Of a stretch of 64,000 nt of DNA, positions 46,319-55,403 are shown piece by piece (the stretch's first letter is position 1; the number at the start of each line of letters is the position of its first letter). The stretch is from OCS116 cluster bacterium AG-435-F03 (GTDB lineage: Bacteria; Pseudomonadota; Alphaproteobacteria; MED-G09), in NCBI GenBank assembly GCA_003212795.1, contig QCOV01000001.1, forward strand, positions 153,321 through 217,320, read 5' to 3'. The translations under genes were made by a program, and so were the position numbers. Below the pieces are notes generated by a model. That model did not search any database, was not told the origin of the DNA, and saw only the letters and a program-made list of their open reading frames with translations.

Positions 46319-47377
46319 TTAGTGATTAGTATTTGAGAAAACATGTTTATAAACTTTCTTCATCAAGCTTGGCAAGTTCAGGTCAGAAATATCATTTTCT
46401 TTTTTCCAAATACCTTCTAACTTTTTTTCATTAACATCTCTACATATATAAATTTTTAATGATAATTGAAAATGAGAAAAAGTATGCAATACATTGCCAG
46501 TGACTGGCTTCCAATTTCCTTTAATAGGAAATGATATTTCTTTTCTAGTTTTTTTATTTTTAGTAATCCAATCAGAAGATGGAAATTCTAACATACCAGG
46601 CAATAACCCCGTCAAGGGTCTTCTACGAAGAAAAACTCTATTCTGATTTGATACAATCCAAAACAAATAAGCTTCTCTAATTTTTATTGGTTTTTTTATT
46701 TTTTTAATTGGTATCAAATTTGTTAAGTTGTTTTTGTAAGAATAACAAAATTTTTTAATAGGACATAAATTGCACTTAGGATTATTTGGCTTACAAATTG
46801 CTGAACCTAAATCCATCATTCCTTGAACATAGTCTCCGCTTCTATTATCTGGACATAGTTCTTCAGAAATTTTTATTAACTCTTTTTTAACCTTATCCTT
46901 TGGTTTTTTGATGCCTTGTATTCTTAGAATTATTCTTTCTATATTAGAGTCAATTACCGAAGCTTTTTTATCATAAGCAATTGTTAATATTGCGCCTGCA
47001 GTATATGGACCAATTCCAGGTAATTTTATTAACTCTTCATAATTATCAGGTATTTTGTCGTTATATTCTTTGTTGACTATTTTTGCAGTTTTATGAATAT
47101 TTTTTGCTCTTGAGTAATAGCCCAATCCTGACCATGCATCCATTATATCTTCGACATTACTTTCAGAAAGTTTTTTAATTGTTGGCCATTTTGAAATGAA
47201 TTTATGAAAGTATGGGATCACAGCCTCAACAGTAGTTTGCTGTAACATGATCTCTGATATCCATGTTTGGTATGGATTTAAATCGTTTTTTGATTTTCTC
47301 CAGGGTAAATCCCTTTTGTTTTTATCATACCAAATTAAGATTTTTTTTGATAAATTATCTTTTATTGAAACTTTCAT
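46319..47377 (-). CDS. mutY: A/G-specific adenine glycosylase
   Basis: DLPWRKSKNDLNPYQTWISEIMLQQTTVEAVIPY, GLGYYSRAKNIH, CX6CX2CX5C Fe-S motif (CKPNNPKCNLCPIKKFC). Confidence 0.95.
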   Translation of the reverse strand: MKVSIKDNLSKKILIWYDKNKRDLPWRKSKNDLNPYQTWISEIMLQQTTVEAVIPYFHKFISKWPTIKKLSESNVEDIMDAWSGLGYYSRAKNIHKTAKIVNKEYNDKIPDNYEELIKLPGIGPYTAGAILTIAYDKKASVIDSNIERIILRIQGIKKPKDKVKKELIKISEELCPDNRSGDYVQGMMDLGSAICKPNNPKCNLCPIKKFCYSYKNNLTNLIPIKKIKKPIKIREAYLFWIVSNQNRVFLRRRPLTGLLPGMLEFPSSDWITKNKKTRKEISFPIKGNWKPVTGNVLHTFSHFQLSLKIYICRDVNEKKLEGIWKKENDISDLNLPSLMKKVYKHVFSNTNH

Positions 47378-47885
47378 AATTTGTGAGACTCAAATAACTA
47401 AAAAAACAAATGATAAAAATTTTTTTCCAACTAAGCAACTCAGTTGGTACATTTCTAAAATTTCTAAACCTTTTTTCAATAAGCAAGGTTTTGTAAAAAG
47501 TTATATAATTGATAACTGGAAAGAAATTGTTGGAGAAGAGTATTATAAAAAATCTATACCTGAAAAATTAAGAATTCAAAAAGGTGGTGGAGTTTTAACT
47601 ATTGCTACAGATGGAGCGACATCTACAGAAATGGAATATATCAAAACTGATATTATACAAAAAATTAATGATTATTATGGGTATCGAGCAGTTAATAGAA
47701 TTAGATTTCGAAACTCTTTTATCCAAGATGAAATAAAAGAGAAAAAGTCAAAAAAAGAAAATAGTAAAAATTTAAATACAAAAAATGAAAGGGTTGATGC
47801 TTTTCTTGATAAAGTTGAAGAAAGTGAATTGAAAGAAGCAATTAACTCTTTAGGTAAAATTATAATTGGTAAAAATAACAAATAA
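47316..47885 (+). CDS. DUF721/DciA-like protein (start uncertain: ORF opens at ATG 47247; TTG 47316 or ATT 47379 also possible)
   Basis: KQGFVKSYIIDNWKEIVGEEYYKKSIPEKLRIQKGGGVLTIATDGATSTEMEYIKTDIIQKINDYYGYRAVNRIRF, typical of DUF721, between mutY and a dsbA-like gene. Confidence 0.8.
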   Translation: MFLSYQIKIFFDKLSFIETFIICETQITKKTNDKNFFPTKQLSWYISKISKPFFNKQGFVKSYIIDNWKEIVGEEYYKKSIPEKLRIQKGGGVLTIATDGATSTEMEYIKTDIIQKINDYYGYRAVNRIRFRNSFIQDEIKEKKSKKENSKNLNTKNERVDAFLDKVEESELKEAINSLGKIIIGKNNK

Positions 47886-47902
47886 TATTAAGTGAGGTAA
47901 TT

Positions 47903-48586
47903 ATGGGTAAAAAAAATATAATTCTTGTGGTTGGTTTTGTTGTATTAGGTTTGATTCTTGCAATCTTTTTCCTCTCGCCAAATCAGCAATCATCAAATTT
48001 GACTGATAATATTAACGCATCAAGAGATTTATCTTCAAATATAAGTTTTTCCACTGGCGTTTCTGCAAATCTTGAAGGAGATCATATTTTAGGTTCAGAT
48101 GAATCTGAGAACATTATTGTTGAGTATGCCAGTCTTACATGCCCACATTGTGCTACTTTCCATGGAGACGTTTTCCCTAGAATAAAATCAGAATTAGTAG
48201 ACACCGGAAAAGTCAAATATATTTTTAGAGATTATCCTATAGACCCCCTTGCAATGGCCGGCTCAATGATAGCTCATTGCTCAGGGGATGCTATGTATTT
48301 TGGTGTAATTGATGTTCTTTTAAAAACACAGGAAGAATGGTTGTTTGATAATGAGAATCCCTATAATGGATTATTAAAGGTTGCACGTTTAGCTGGCTTA
48401 TCTGAAGAAGATGTTAAATTGTGTCTTAGTAATACTGAGTTGTTTAATATGATTGAAGGAAATCAAAGGTTAGCATCATCAAGGTTCGGAGTTAATAGCA
48501 CGCCTGCAGTTTTTGTTAATAACAAAAAAATATCATCATTAGATTTTGACACCATATTGACTGAGCTTGGTATTTCTAAGGATTAA
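47903..48586 (+). CDS. DsbA-family thiol:disulfide interchange protein
   Basis: N-terminal TM/signal, EYASLTCPHCATFHGDVFP active site, FGVNSTPAVFVNNK. Confidence 0.92.
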   Translation: MGKKNIILVVGFVVLGLILAIFFLSPNQQSSNLTDNINASRDLSSNISFSTGVSANLEGDHILGSDESENIIVEYASLTCPHCATFHGDVFPRIKSELVDTGKVKYIFRDYPIDPLAMAGSMIAHCSGDAMYFGVIDVLLKTQEEWLFDNENPYNGLLKVARLAGLSEEDVKLCLSNTELFNMIEGNQRLASSRFGVNSTPAVFVNNKKISSLDFDTILTELGISKD

Positions 48587-48603
48587 ATTAATATAGGGAG
48601 TAA

Positions 48604-51414
48604 GTGTTGGATTTTAGCAAATTAAGGTTATCAAGTTTTAAATCTTTTGTTGAACCAATAGAAATAGATATAAAAGATGGGTTGACTGGAGTAGTTGGTC
48701 CAAATGGTTGTGGTAAATCAAATTTGGTTGAAGCGATTAGGTGGGTTATGGGCGAAGCTTCCTATAAATCCATGCGAGCATCAAGTATGGAAGGCGTTAT
48801 TTTCCAAGGAACTCAAAATAGACCTTCAAGAAACTCAGCTGAAGTATCTCTAGTATTAAATAATAAAGACCGTGATGCTCCTCTTATGTGCAATGATACT
48901 GACATAATTGAAGTTACAAGGAGAATAGAAAGGGAAGCAGGCTCTGTTTATAAATTAAATGGTAATGATACAAGGGCAAGAGACATACAAATGCTTTTTG
49001 CTGATGCTTCAACTGGCGCAAGATCGCCATCTTTAGTAAGACAGGGTCAAATTCAAGAATTAATTGATCAAAAACCTAACGAAAGAAGAAGAATTCTAGA
49101 AGATGCTGCAGGTATTTCTGGTCTTCATGTTAGAAGACATGAGGCTGAGCTAAGAATTAAATCTGCTGAAACAAATATTGATAGGCTTGATGATATATTA
49201 AAAGAATTAGCATCTCAGGTAAGATCTCTTAATAAACAATCAAGGGAAGCAAGCAGATATAAAAATTTATCACAAAAAATTCGAGAAACAGAAATCCTAC
49301 TTCTTGCAAGAAAATACAAAACAATTGAACTAGAATGTAAAGAAAACGAAGATAACCTCCATTCTCTTAATGTTGAACATCAAAATATAGTTAGGAGTGT
49401 AAGTAATAAAAAAACAGAAGAATTAAATATTCAAGAATCATTACCTGAGTTAAAAAAAGGATCGAATGATTCTTCTGCAATCCTTCAAAGGTTAATTATT
49501 GAGATGGAAAGATTTGATAATGATCAAATACAGTCTGATAGAAGAAAGCAAGAATTAGATGACTTAATTTCAACTACCAATCTTCAATTAAAAAGAGAAA
49601 TTCAGATTTTAGAGGATATAAACAATAATGTTATAGGTAACGATAAAGATACAAATACTAACGAAGATGAAATAAAGCTTAAAATAAATAAAAAAGAAAC
49701 TTTAATTATAGATTTAGATAAAGAAATAAATGATCTTACAAAACTTAATGCTGAAAAAGATGCTTTAGAAGGAATAATTGGAGATAATGTTGATGCAACT
49801 AATTCTCTTATAGAGAATCTTGATGTTAAACCTGGCTTTGAAAAAGCATTAGATGCCTTACTTGGTGATGAATTATACCACTCTTTGGATACTAAAAATG
49901 ATATACATTGGAAAAAACTATCGATTAAAGAAAGATCTCAAAATCTTCCATCAGGATGTAAACCGCTTTCAGAATTTGTTCATGGTTCAGATGTTTTAAA
50001 CGAAAGACTTAACCAAACTGGTTTGGTAAATAAATCAGATGGTGAAAAGCTTTCCTCCAAACTAACATATGGACAAAGAATAGTATCAAAAGAAGGTGAC
50101 TTATGGAGATGGGACGGTTTGGTCGTAGCTGCTGGTGCACCAGGATCTGCAGCTGAAAGATTAGGGCAAAGAAATCGTTTGATTGAAATATATGAAGAAA
50201 TAAAAGAATTTGAAAATAATTCTGGAAATATCGATTCTTTAAGAAAAAAATTAAAAGATGCTCATAAAGATTTATCTGATTTGAGGTTAAATTTTGAAAA
50301 AATTCAACTTAATAAAAAAAATGTTTCTGATTTAAATAAAAGAAAAGATATAGCAGCTGAACAAATTACTATTCTAGAAAATAGAATTGAGAAGTTTGAA
50401 GAAGAAAATATAAATCTTGAACAAAAACCTGAAGATATTGATACAAAAAAAATAGACTTGAGTGAGAAAATTTTAACAGCAAGAAAAAAATCTAATGAAG
50501 ATAATGACAAATTAGCTGAATTAGAAAATAACCTAAGAGATACAGTCCTTAAAATTAGAGAATTATCTGATCAAGAGTCACATCTAAGAGAGAATAAGGG
50601 TAGAGTTGAAGTAACGCTTGAATCAAATAAAACTCGATTATCAGAAATCATTAACTTAATTGAAAAAGAACATAAAAAAGAGACTTCAAAATTTATGGAA
50701 GAAGTAGATGTTTCATTGGATAATGAAGATGAAGATGAAGATGAAATGCAAATGACTATAGATAGATTAAAAAGAGAAAGAGATGATCTTGGGGGTGTAA
50801 ATTTAAAAGCTGAGGAGGAAGCAGAGGAAATAAAAGAGAGAATTAATGAAATTAAGATCGAAAGAGATGATCTAGTTGAGGCAATTAAGAAGCTTAGAAC
50901 TGGAATTAACGACTTAAATAGAGAAGGAAGAGAAAGAATGCAACGAGCCTTCTTAGAAGTGAATGAACAATTTCAAAATGTATTTAAGAAATTTTTTGGC
51001 GGTGGAAATGCCGAATTAAAGTTTATAGATTCTGATGATCCTCTTGAGGCAGGGCTAGAAGTTTTTGCTCAATTACCAGGTAAGAAATTAATAGAAATGT
51101 CATCCTTATCAGGTGGAGAAAAAGGTTTGGTCTCATTGTCTTTAATTTTTGCTGTATTCTTAACAAATCCATCACCAATTTGTGTTCTTGATGAGGTTGA
51201 CGCAGCTCTAGATGATAGTAATGTTGAAAAATTTTGTGATTTAATTGAGGAAATTGCTTCAAATGTAAAAACAAGATTTCTTGTAATTACACATCATCCT
51301 TTAACTATGGCAAGAATGGATAGGCTTTATGGTATAACAATGCAAGAAAAGGGAGTAAGTCAATTAGTTTCAGTCGACCTTAATGTTGCTGAGAAAATCA
51401 GAAATATTGCTTAA
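48604..51414 (+). CDS. smc: Chromosome segregation protein SMC (short form, 936 aa)
   Basis: FKSFVEPIEIDIKDGLTGVVGPNGCGKSNLVEAIRWVMGE Walker A; hinge around residues 390-540; SLSGGEKGLVSLSLIFAVFL signature; CVLDEVDAALDDSNV Walker B. GTG start. Confidence 0.95.
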   Translation: MLDFSKLRLSSFKSFVEPIEIDIKDGLTGVVGPNGCGKSNLVEAIRWVMGEASYKSMRASSMEGVIFQGTQNRPSRNSAEVSLVLNNKDRDAPLMCNDTDIIEVTRRIEREAGSVYKLNGNDTRARDIQMLFADASTGARSPSLVRQGQIQELIDQKPNERRRILEDAAGISGLHVRRHEAELRIKSAETNIDRLDDILKELASQVRSLNKQSREASRYKNLSQKIRETEILLLARKYKTIELECKENEDNLHSLNVEHQNIVRSVSNKKTEELNIQESLPELKKGSNDSSAILQRLIIEMERFDNDQIQSDRRKQELDDLISTTNLQLKREIQILEDINNNVIGNDKDTNTNEDEIKLKINKKETLIIDLDKEINDLTKLNAEKDALEGIIGDNVDATNSLIENLDVKPGFEKALDALLGDELYHSLDTKNDIHWKKLSIKERSQNLPSGCKPLSEFVHGSDVLNERLNQTGLVNKSDGEKLSSKLTYGQRIVSKEGDLWRWDGLVVAAGAPGSAAERLGQRNRLIEIYEEIKEFENNSGNIDSLRKKLKDAHKDLSDLRLNFEKIQLNKKNVSDLNKRKDIAAEQITILENRIEKFEEENINLEQKPEDIDTKKIDLSEKILTARKKSNEDNDKLAELENNLRDTVLKIRELSDQESHLRENKGRVEVTLESNKTRLSEIINLIEKEHKKETSKFMEEVDVSLDNEDEDEDEMQMTIDRLKRERDDLGGVNLKAEEEAEEIKERINEIKIERDDLVEAIKKLRTGINDLNREGRERMQRAFLEVNEQFQNVFKKFFGGGNAELKFIDSDDPLEAGLEVFAQLPGKKLIEMSSLSGGEKGLVSLSLIFAVFLTNPSPICVLDEVDAALDDSNVEKFCDLIEEIASNVKTRFLVITHHPLTMARMDRLYGITMQEKGVSQLVSVDLNVAEKIRNIA

Positions 51415-51465
51415 TTAATTTAAATAATTCAATTATTACAATAACTTATGTATAAATATATATAG

Positions 51466-51494
51466 TTGACACTAGCTTCTTATATTAGTAATTT
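51466..51494 (+). promoter_or_regulatory. Candidate sigma70-type promoter upstream of atpI
   Basis: TTGACA (51466-51471), 17-nt spacer, TAATTT (51489-51494). Confidence 0.5.
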
Positions 51495-51536
51495 CTGTAT
51501 GGAAGCTATCATAAAAAGGGAATTCTCAAGTAAACT

Positions 51537-51872
51537 TTGACTCAAGATTCACAAGAAGATAAAGAAAAAGAAATGCAAAATATTATTGAAGACAAAGATA
51601 GAATTTCTGAAAAAATTGGTGAATTTCAAAAAAAATACAATCAAAAATCCATTAATGAAAACGATAATGCTAAATCATCTGCTTTTGGTCTTGCAATGAG
51701 AATAACAACTGATTTAATGTCTGGAGTTATAATAGGCGGTATTATGGGTTGGTCTTTTGATAAGTTATTCGGAACCTCTCCATGGCTTTTGATAGTATTT
51801 TTTATTTTGGGTGTTGCTGCTGGGATATCAAATATTATTCGAACAGCAAATAAAATGAATAAGTTAGGATAG
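51537..51872 (+). CDS. atpI: ATP synthase protein I (AtpI/F0F1 accessory)
   Basis: FGLAMRITTDLMSGVIIGGIMGWSFDKLFGTSPWLLIVFFILGVAAGISNIIR; upstream of atpB; TTG start. Confidence 0.9.
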   Translation: MTQDSQEDKEKEMQNIIEDKDRISEKIGEFQKKYNQKSINENDNAKSSAFGLAMRITTDLMSGVIIGGIMGWSFDKLFGTSPWLLIVFFILGVAAGISNIIRTANKMNKLG

Positions 51873-51874
51873 TA

Positions 51875-52648
51875 ATGGCGTCTTCAGATCATACTGGCGA
51901 TCATCATGGATCTGGCTCTTTTCCAGCTGATCCTATGCATCAGTTTGAAATTAAACGATTATTAGATATCAATATTGCAGGATTCGATATCTCCTTTACA
52001 AATTCGGCTTTATTTATGCTTATTGCAGTATTTATTATAAGTTTTACAACAATTATTTCTGTTCGAAAAAATTCAATAATTCCCTCAAGAATGCAGTCAA
52101 TTGTTGAATTATCTTATGAATTTGTTGCAGATATGGTTAGGCAAAATGTTGGTTCTCAAGGAAAGAACTATTTCCCCTTTATTTTTACTTTATTTATGTT
52201 CGTACTCTTTTTGAATATGCTCGGAATGATACCATATGGTTTTACTGTTACTAGTCATATAGCCGTTACATTTGCTTTAGCAATGTTAATATTTATAGGC
52301 GTTACTATTATAGGGTTTGTTAAACATGGTTTGGGGTTTTTTGGTTTCTTTGTACCTAAAGGCGTGCCAATTTTTATGCTTCCATTATTAGTTGTGATTG
52401 AGGTAATTTCTTATTTTACAAGACCGATTAGCCTTTCTGTGAGATTATTTGCCAATATGATGGCAGGCCACACTATGTTAAAAGTATTTTCTGGATTTGT
52501 TATTTTAATGGGTTTTTTAGGTGGCTGGCTTCCCCTAGCCGTCATGGTAGCATTCACAGGTTTAGAAATTTTAATTGCATTTTTACAAGCTTATGTTTTT
52601 GCTATATTAACATGTATCTATCTTAACGATGCATTACATATGCACTAA
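51875..52648 (+). CDS. atpB: F0F1 ATP synthase subunit a
   Basis: FTRPISLSVRLFANMMAGHTMLKV; FLQAYVFAILTCIYLNDALHMH. Confidence 0.97.
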   Translation: MASSDHTGDHHGSGSFPADPMHQFEIKRLLDINIAGFDISFTNSALFMLIAVFIISFTTIISVRKNSIIPSRMQSIVELSYEFVADMVRQNVGSQGKNYFPFIFTLFMFVLFLNMLGMIPYGFTVTSHIAVTFALAMLIFIGVTIIGFVKHGLGFFGFFVPKGVPIFMLPLLVVIEVISYFTRPISLSVRLFANMMAGHTMLKVFSGFVILMGFLGGWLPLAVMVAFTGLEILIAFLQAYVFAILTCIYLNDALHMH

Positions 52649-52675
52649 TTTATTTTATTAAAAGGAGATAAAAAA

Positions 52676-52903
52676 ATGGAACCAGAAGCAGCAAAATTAA
52701 TTGGAGCAGGTATAGCCTGTATAGCTCTCGCAGGTGCAGGAATTGGGATTGGAACAATTTTTGGTAACTATCTTGCAGGAGCCTTAAGAAATCCAAGTGC
52801 AGCACAATCACAATTTCCAAATTTGTTATTAGGTTTTGCATTAGCAGAAGCTACTGGACTTTTTGGCCTTGTTGTTGCGCTTATTCTATTGTTTGTTCTT
52901 TAA
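52676..52903 (+). CDS. atpE: F0F1 ATP synthase subunit c
   Basis: 75 aa; [24 protein letters not shown]...[24 protein letters not shown]. Confidence 0.97.
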   Translation: MEPEAAKLIGAGIACIALAGAGIGIGTIFGNYLAGALRNPSAAQSQFPNLLLGFALAEATGLFGLVVALILLFVL

Positions 52904-52917
52904 ACGATTGATAAGTA

Positions 52918-53397
52918 ATGCCTCAGCTTGATTTTTCAACATTTTTGCCACAAATTTTCTGGCTTTTTATAAGCCTTTCTTTTTTGTACATTGTTTTGTC
53001 ACGATATGCTCTTCCAAGAGTTTCCGATGTTATTGAGGAAAGGAAAGATATCATTGCGCAGGATATTGACTCTGCAAAAGAATATTCTGAAGAATCTGAA
53101 AAAGCTATTGAAGAGTTAAATTTAAAGTTATCTGAGGCTAAAACAAGTTCACAAAATTTAATCAACAAATCAATTCAGGATATTAAAGAAGATAGTGAAA
53201 TAAAAAAAAGCAGCTTAATAAAGAAAATAAATAATGAAATTTCAGAAGCTGAGGGTGAGATTAAAGAAAAAAAAGAAACTGCTCTCGCTGAAATATCATC
53301 TATATCTGAAAGCTTAGCTATTGAAATGCTTGAAAGTTTGTCTGTTGGTGAAATTGATAAAGGAAAAATAGCTGCTTTATCTAAAACGGATAATTAG
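52918..53397 (+). CDS. F0F1 ATP synthase subunit b' (first b-type subunit)
   Basis: N-terminal TM (FLPQIFWLFISLSFLYIVLSRYALPRVSDVIEERKDII) and long charged helix; after atpE. Confidence 0.92.
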   Translation: MPQLDFSTFLPQIFWLFISLSFLYIVLSRYALPRVSDVIEERKDIIAQDIDSAKEYSEESEKAIEELNLKLSEAKTSSQNLINKSIQDIKEDSEIKKSSLIKKINNEISEAEGEIKEKKETALAEISSISESLAIEMLESLSVGEIDKGKIAALSKTDN

Positions 53398-53408
53398 GTG
53401 TAATTCGA

Positions 53409-53888
53409 ATGTTTGATTCAAGTTTTTTTGTAGCTATTTCATTTTTAATTTTTGTTGTTTTGGTAATCTATATGGGTTTACCAAGAATGATTATATCTGC
53501 TCTTGATAAAAGGTCTGAGGATATTCAGGAAGAATTAGATGAGGCAAGAAATCTGAGGGAAGAAGCGCAAAAGATTCTAGCTAAAGAAAAAAAGAATTTA
53601 GACAAAGCCGAGGAAGAATCTAAAAACCTAATAGAGAAAGCCAAACAGCAAGTTGATGAATTGACTAAAAAAGCTGAAGAAACCCTTAAAGAGGATATTG
53701 AAAGAAAGAAAAAAATAGCAGAATTGAAAATTGAACAAGCTGAAACTGAAGCCTTAAATGATGTTAAAGCCAGAGTCGCAAATCTTTCATTCGAAATAAC
53801 AAAGAATTATTTAAGTAAAAATTTAGACAAAAAGGTTTCAAGGTCGATACTTGATGACAGTATTTCAGAAATTAAAAAAAATCTTTAA
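53409..53888 (+). CDS. atpF: F0F1 ATP synthase subunit b
   Basis: N-terminal TM and charged coiled coil (ALDKRSEDIQEELDEARNLREEAQ), last gene of the F0 cluster. Confidence 0.93.
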   Translation: MFDSSFFVAISFLIFVVLVIYMGLPRMIISALDKRSEDIQEELDEARNLREEAQKILAKEKKNLDKAEEESKNLIEKAKQQVDELTKKAEETLKEDIERKKKIAELKIEQAETEALNDVKARVANLSFEITKNYLSKNLDKKVSRSILDDSISEIKKNL

Positions 53889-53891
53889 TAC

Positions 53892-54527
53892 TTATTCTTC
53901 TAATCTATCAATTATTTCTATTAAGTTACAAGGTTTATGCCTGATGTCTAATTGATTTATTAAAATCTCATCCCATGCGTCTTTTACAGCCCCTGGAGAG
54001 CCAGGAAGGCAAAAAATGTAAGTATTATCAATTATTCCTGCAGTTGCACGAGATTGAATAGTTGATGTTTTAATTTTTTGAAATGATATCAGATGAAAAA
54101 TAGTTGAAAACCCATCTATTTTTTTATCAAATAAATTTTCTAATGCTTCTGGTGTAACATCTCTCCCTGTTAGCCCTGTACCCCCACTTGTAATTATCAC
54201 ATTTGTATTTTTATTCTTTGACCACTCTATAATCTTGCTTTCTATTAACTCTTTATCATCTTTTAAGATCTCATAATCGTTAAGATTATGGCCGCTTTGC
54301 TTGATTTTATTTATTAATAAATTACCAGATATGTCAGTATCTTTTGTCCTACTATCAGAAACTATTAGAACCGATATATTTACTGGAAAAAACTCTAGCG
54401 ATTCTTCTAACTTTTCTTTGATCTTTTTTTCTTCTTCATTAGTAGTTTTTATAATAATCAATATTAATGTCGTTGCCATTATTGCTGCGAACAAAACCCA
54501 GCTATAGGACAAAACTAAATCACTCAT
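53892..54527 (-). CDS. MoaB/MogA-like molybdopterin-binding protein with N-terminal hydrophobic segment
   Basis: VNISVLIVSDSRTKDTDISGNLL...VIITSGGTGLTGRDVTPEAL...CLPGSPGAVKDAWDEIL; preceded by a TM-like N-terminus. Confidence 0.87.
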   Translation of the reverse strand: MSDLVLSYSWVLFAAIMATTLILIIIKTTNEEEKKIKEKLEESLEFFPVNISVLIVSDSRTKDTDISGNLLINKIKQSGHNLNDYEILKDDKELIESKIIEWSKNKNTNVIITSGGTGLTGRDVTPEALENLFDKKIDGFSTIFHLISFQKIKTSTIQSRATAGIIDNTYIFCLPGSPGAVKDAWDEILINQLDIRHKPCNLIEIIDRLEE

Positions 54528-54573
54528 TTTAAGTATAACTTTCTTGAATTCTTATTATTTAATTAAATTAGTT

Positions 54574-55293
54574 TTATTCTTTATATTGTATTTTTCTATT
54601 AAGCAATAATATATCTTTCATCACCAATGATTTGTTGGTTGGTCTTCTTAATAAATAAGCAGGATGAAAGATTGGTAGAGCTGGAATTTCTAATTTTTTG
54701 TCCTTATAGCTATGCCATTCTCCCCTCAATTTTGTAATACCAAGGTCTTTATCTAAAATTGATTTTGCTGCGATTGAGCCAACAAGAACTAAAATATCAG
54801 GCTTTATAATTTCTATATGCCTTTTTACAAATGGTAAACACTGTTTAATTTCTTTTGTAGTTGGATTCCTATTACCTGGAGGTCTCCAAGGTATTATATT
54901 AATTATGTAACAATTTTTTCTAGTTATGTTAATAAATTCCAAAATCTTATCTAGCAACTTACCTGATTTTCCTACAAATGGCTTACCTTCGATATCTTCT
55001 TGATTACCGGGAGCTTCTCCAATTAGCATTATTTTTGATTTACTATTGCCATCACTAAATACAGTTGATCTTGATGTATTTTTAAGTTCGCACTTATCAT
55101 AATTTTCAACATAAGATTTTAGTTCTTCTAAGCTTTTTATTTCTGATAAATCATTGTTATCATTAGTAAATCTATTTTCCTCTAAATCAGTTTTATTAAA
55201 ATCTTCATTTATATTGGACTTTATTGTTTCTGTTACACCTAACTCATTCTGGAATTTAAGATCATCTATATTTTTTTCAAAACTTTTTATCAT
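54574..55293 (-). CDS. Uracil-DNA glycosylase family 4-like
   Basis: IMLIGEAPGNQEDIEGKPFVGKSGKLLDKIL...IIPWRPPGNRNPT...PIFHPAYLLRRP. Confidence 0.9.
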   Translation of the reverse strand: MIKSFEKNIDDLKFQNELGVTETIKSNINEDFNKTDLEENRFTNDNNDLSEIKSLEELKSYVENYDKCELKNTSRSTVFSDGNSKSKIMLIGEAPGNQEDIEGKPFVGKSGKLLDKILEFINITRKNCYIINIIPWRPPGNRNPTTKEIKQCLPFVKRHIEIIKPDILVLVGSIAAKSILDKDLGITKLRGEWHSYKDKKLEIPALPIFHPAYLLRRPTNKSLVMKDILLLNRKIQYKE

Positions 55294-55403
55294 CTTTTAG
55301 TGAATCTCTATATAGAATATTAACTGATAATATTAACTGCGACAATAATGTTAAGGGTTTAAAATTTGAAAAAAAGTATTATCTATAGATTATAAGGTAG
55401 CGA

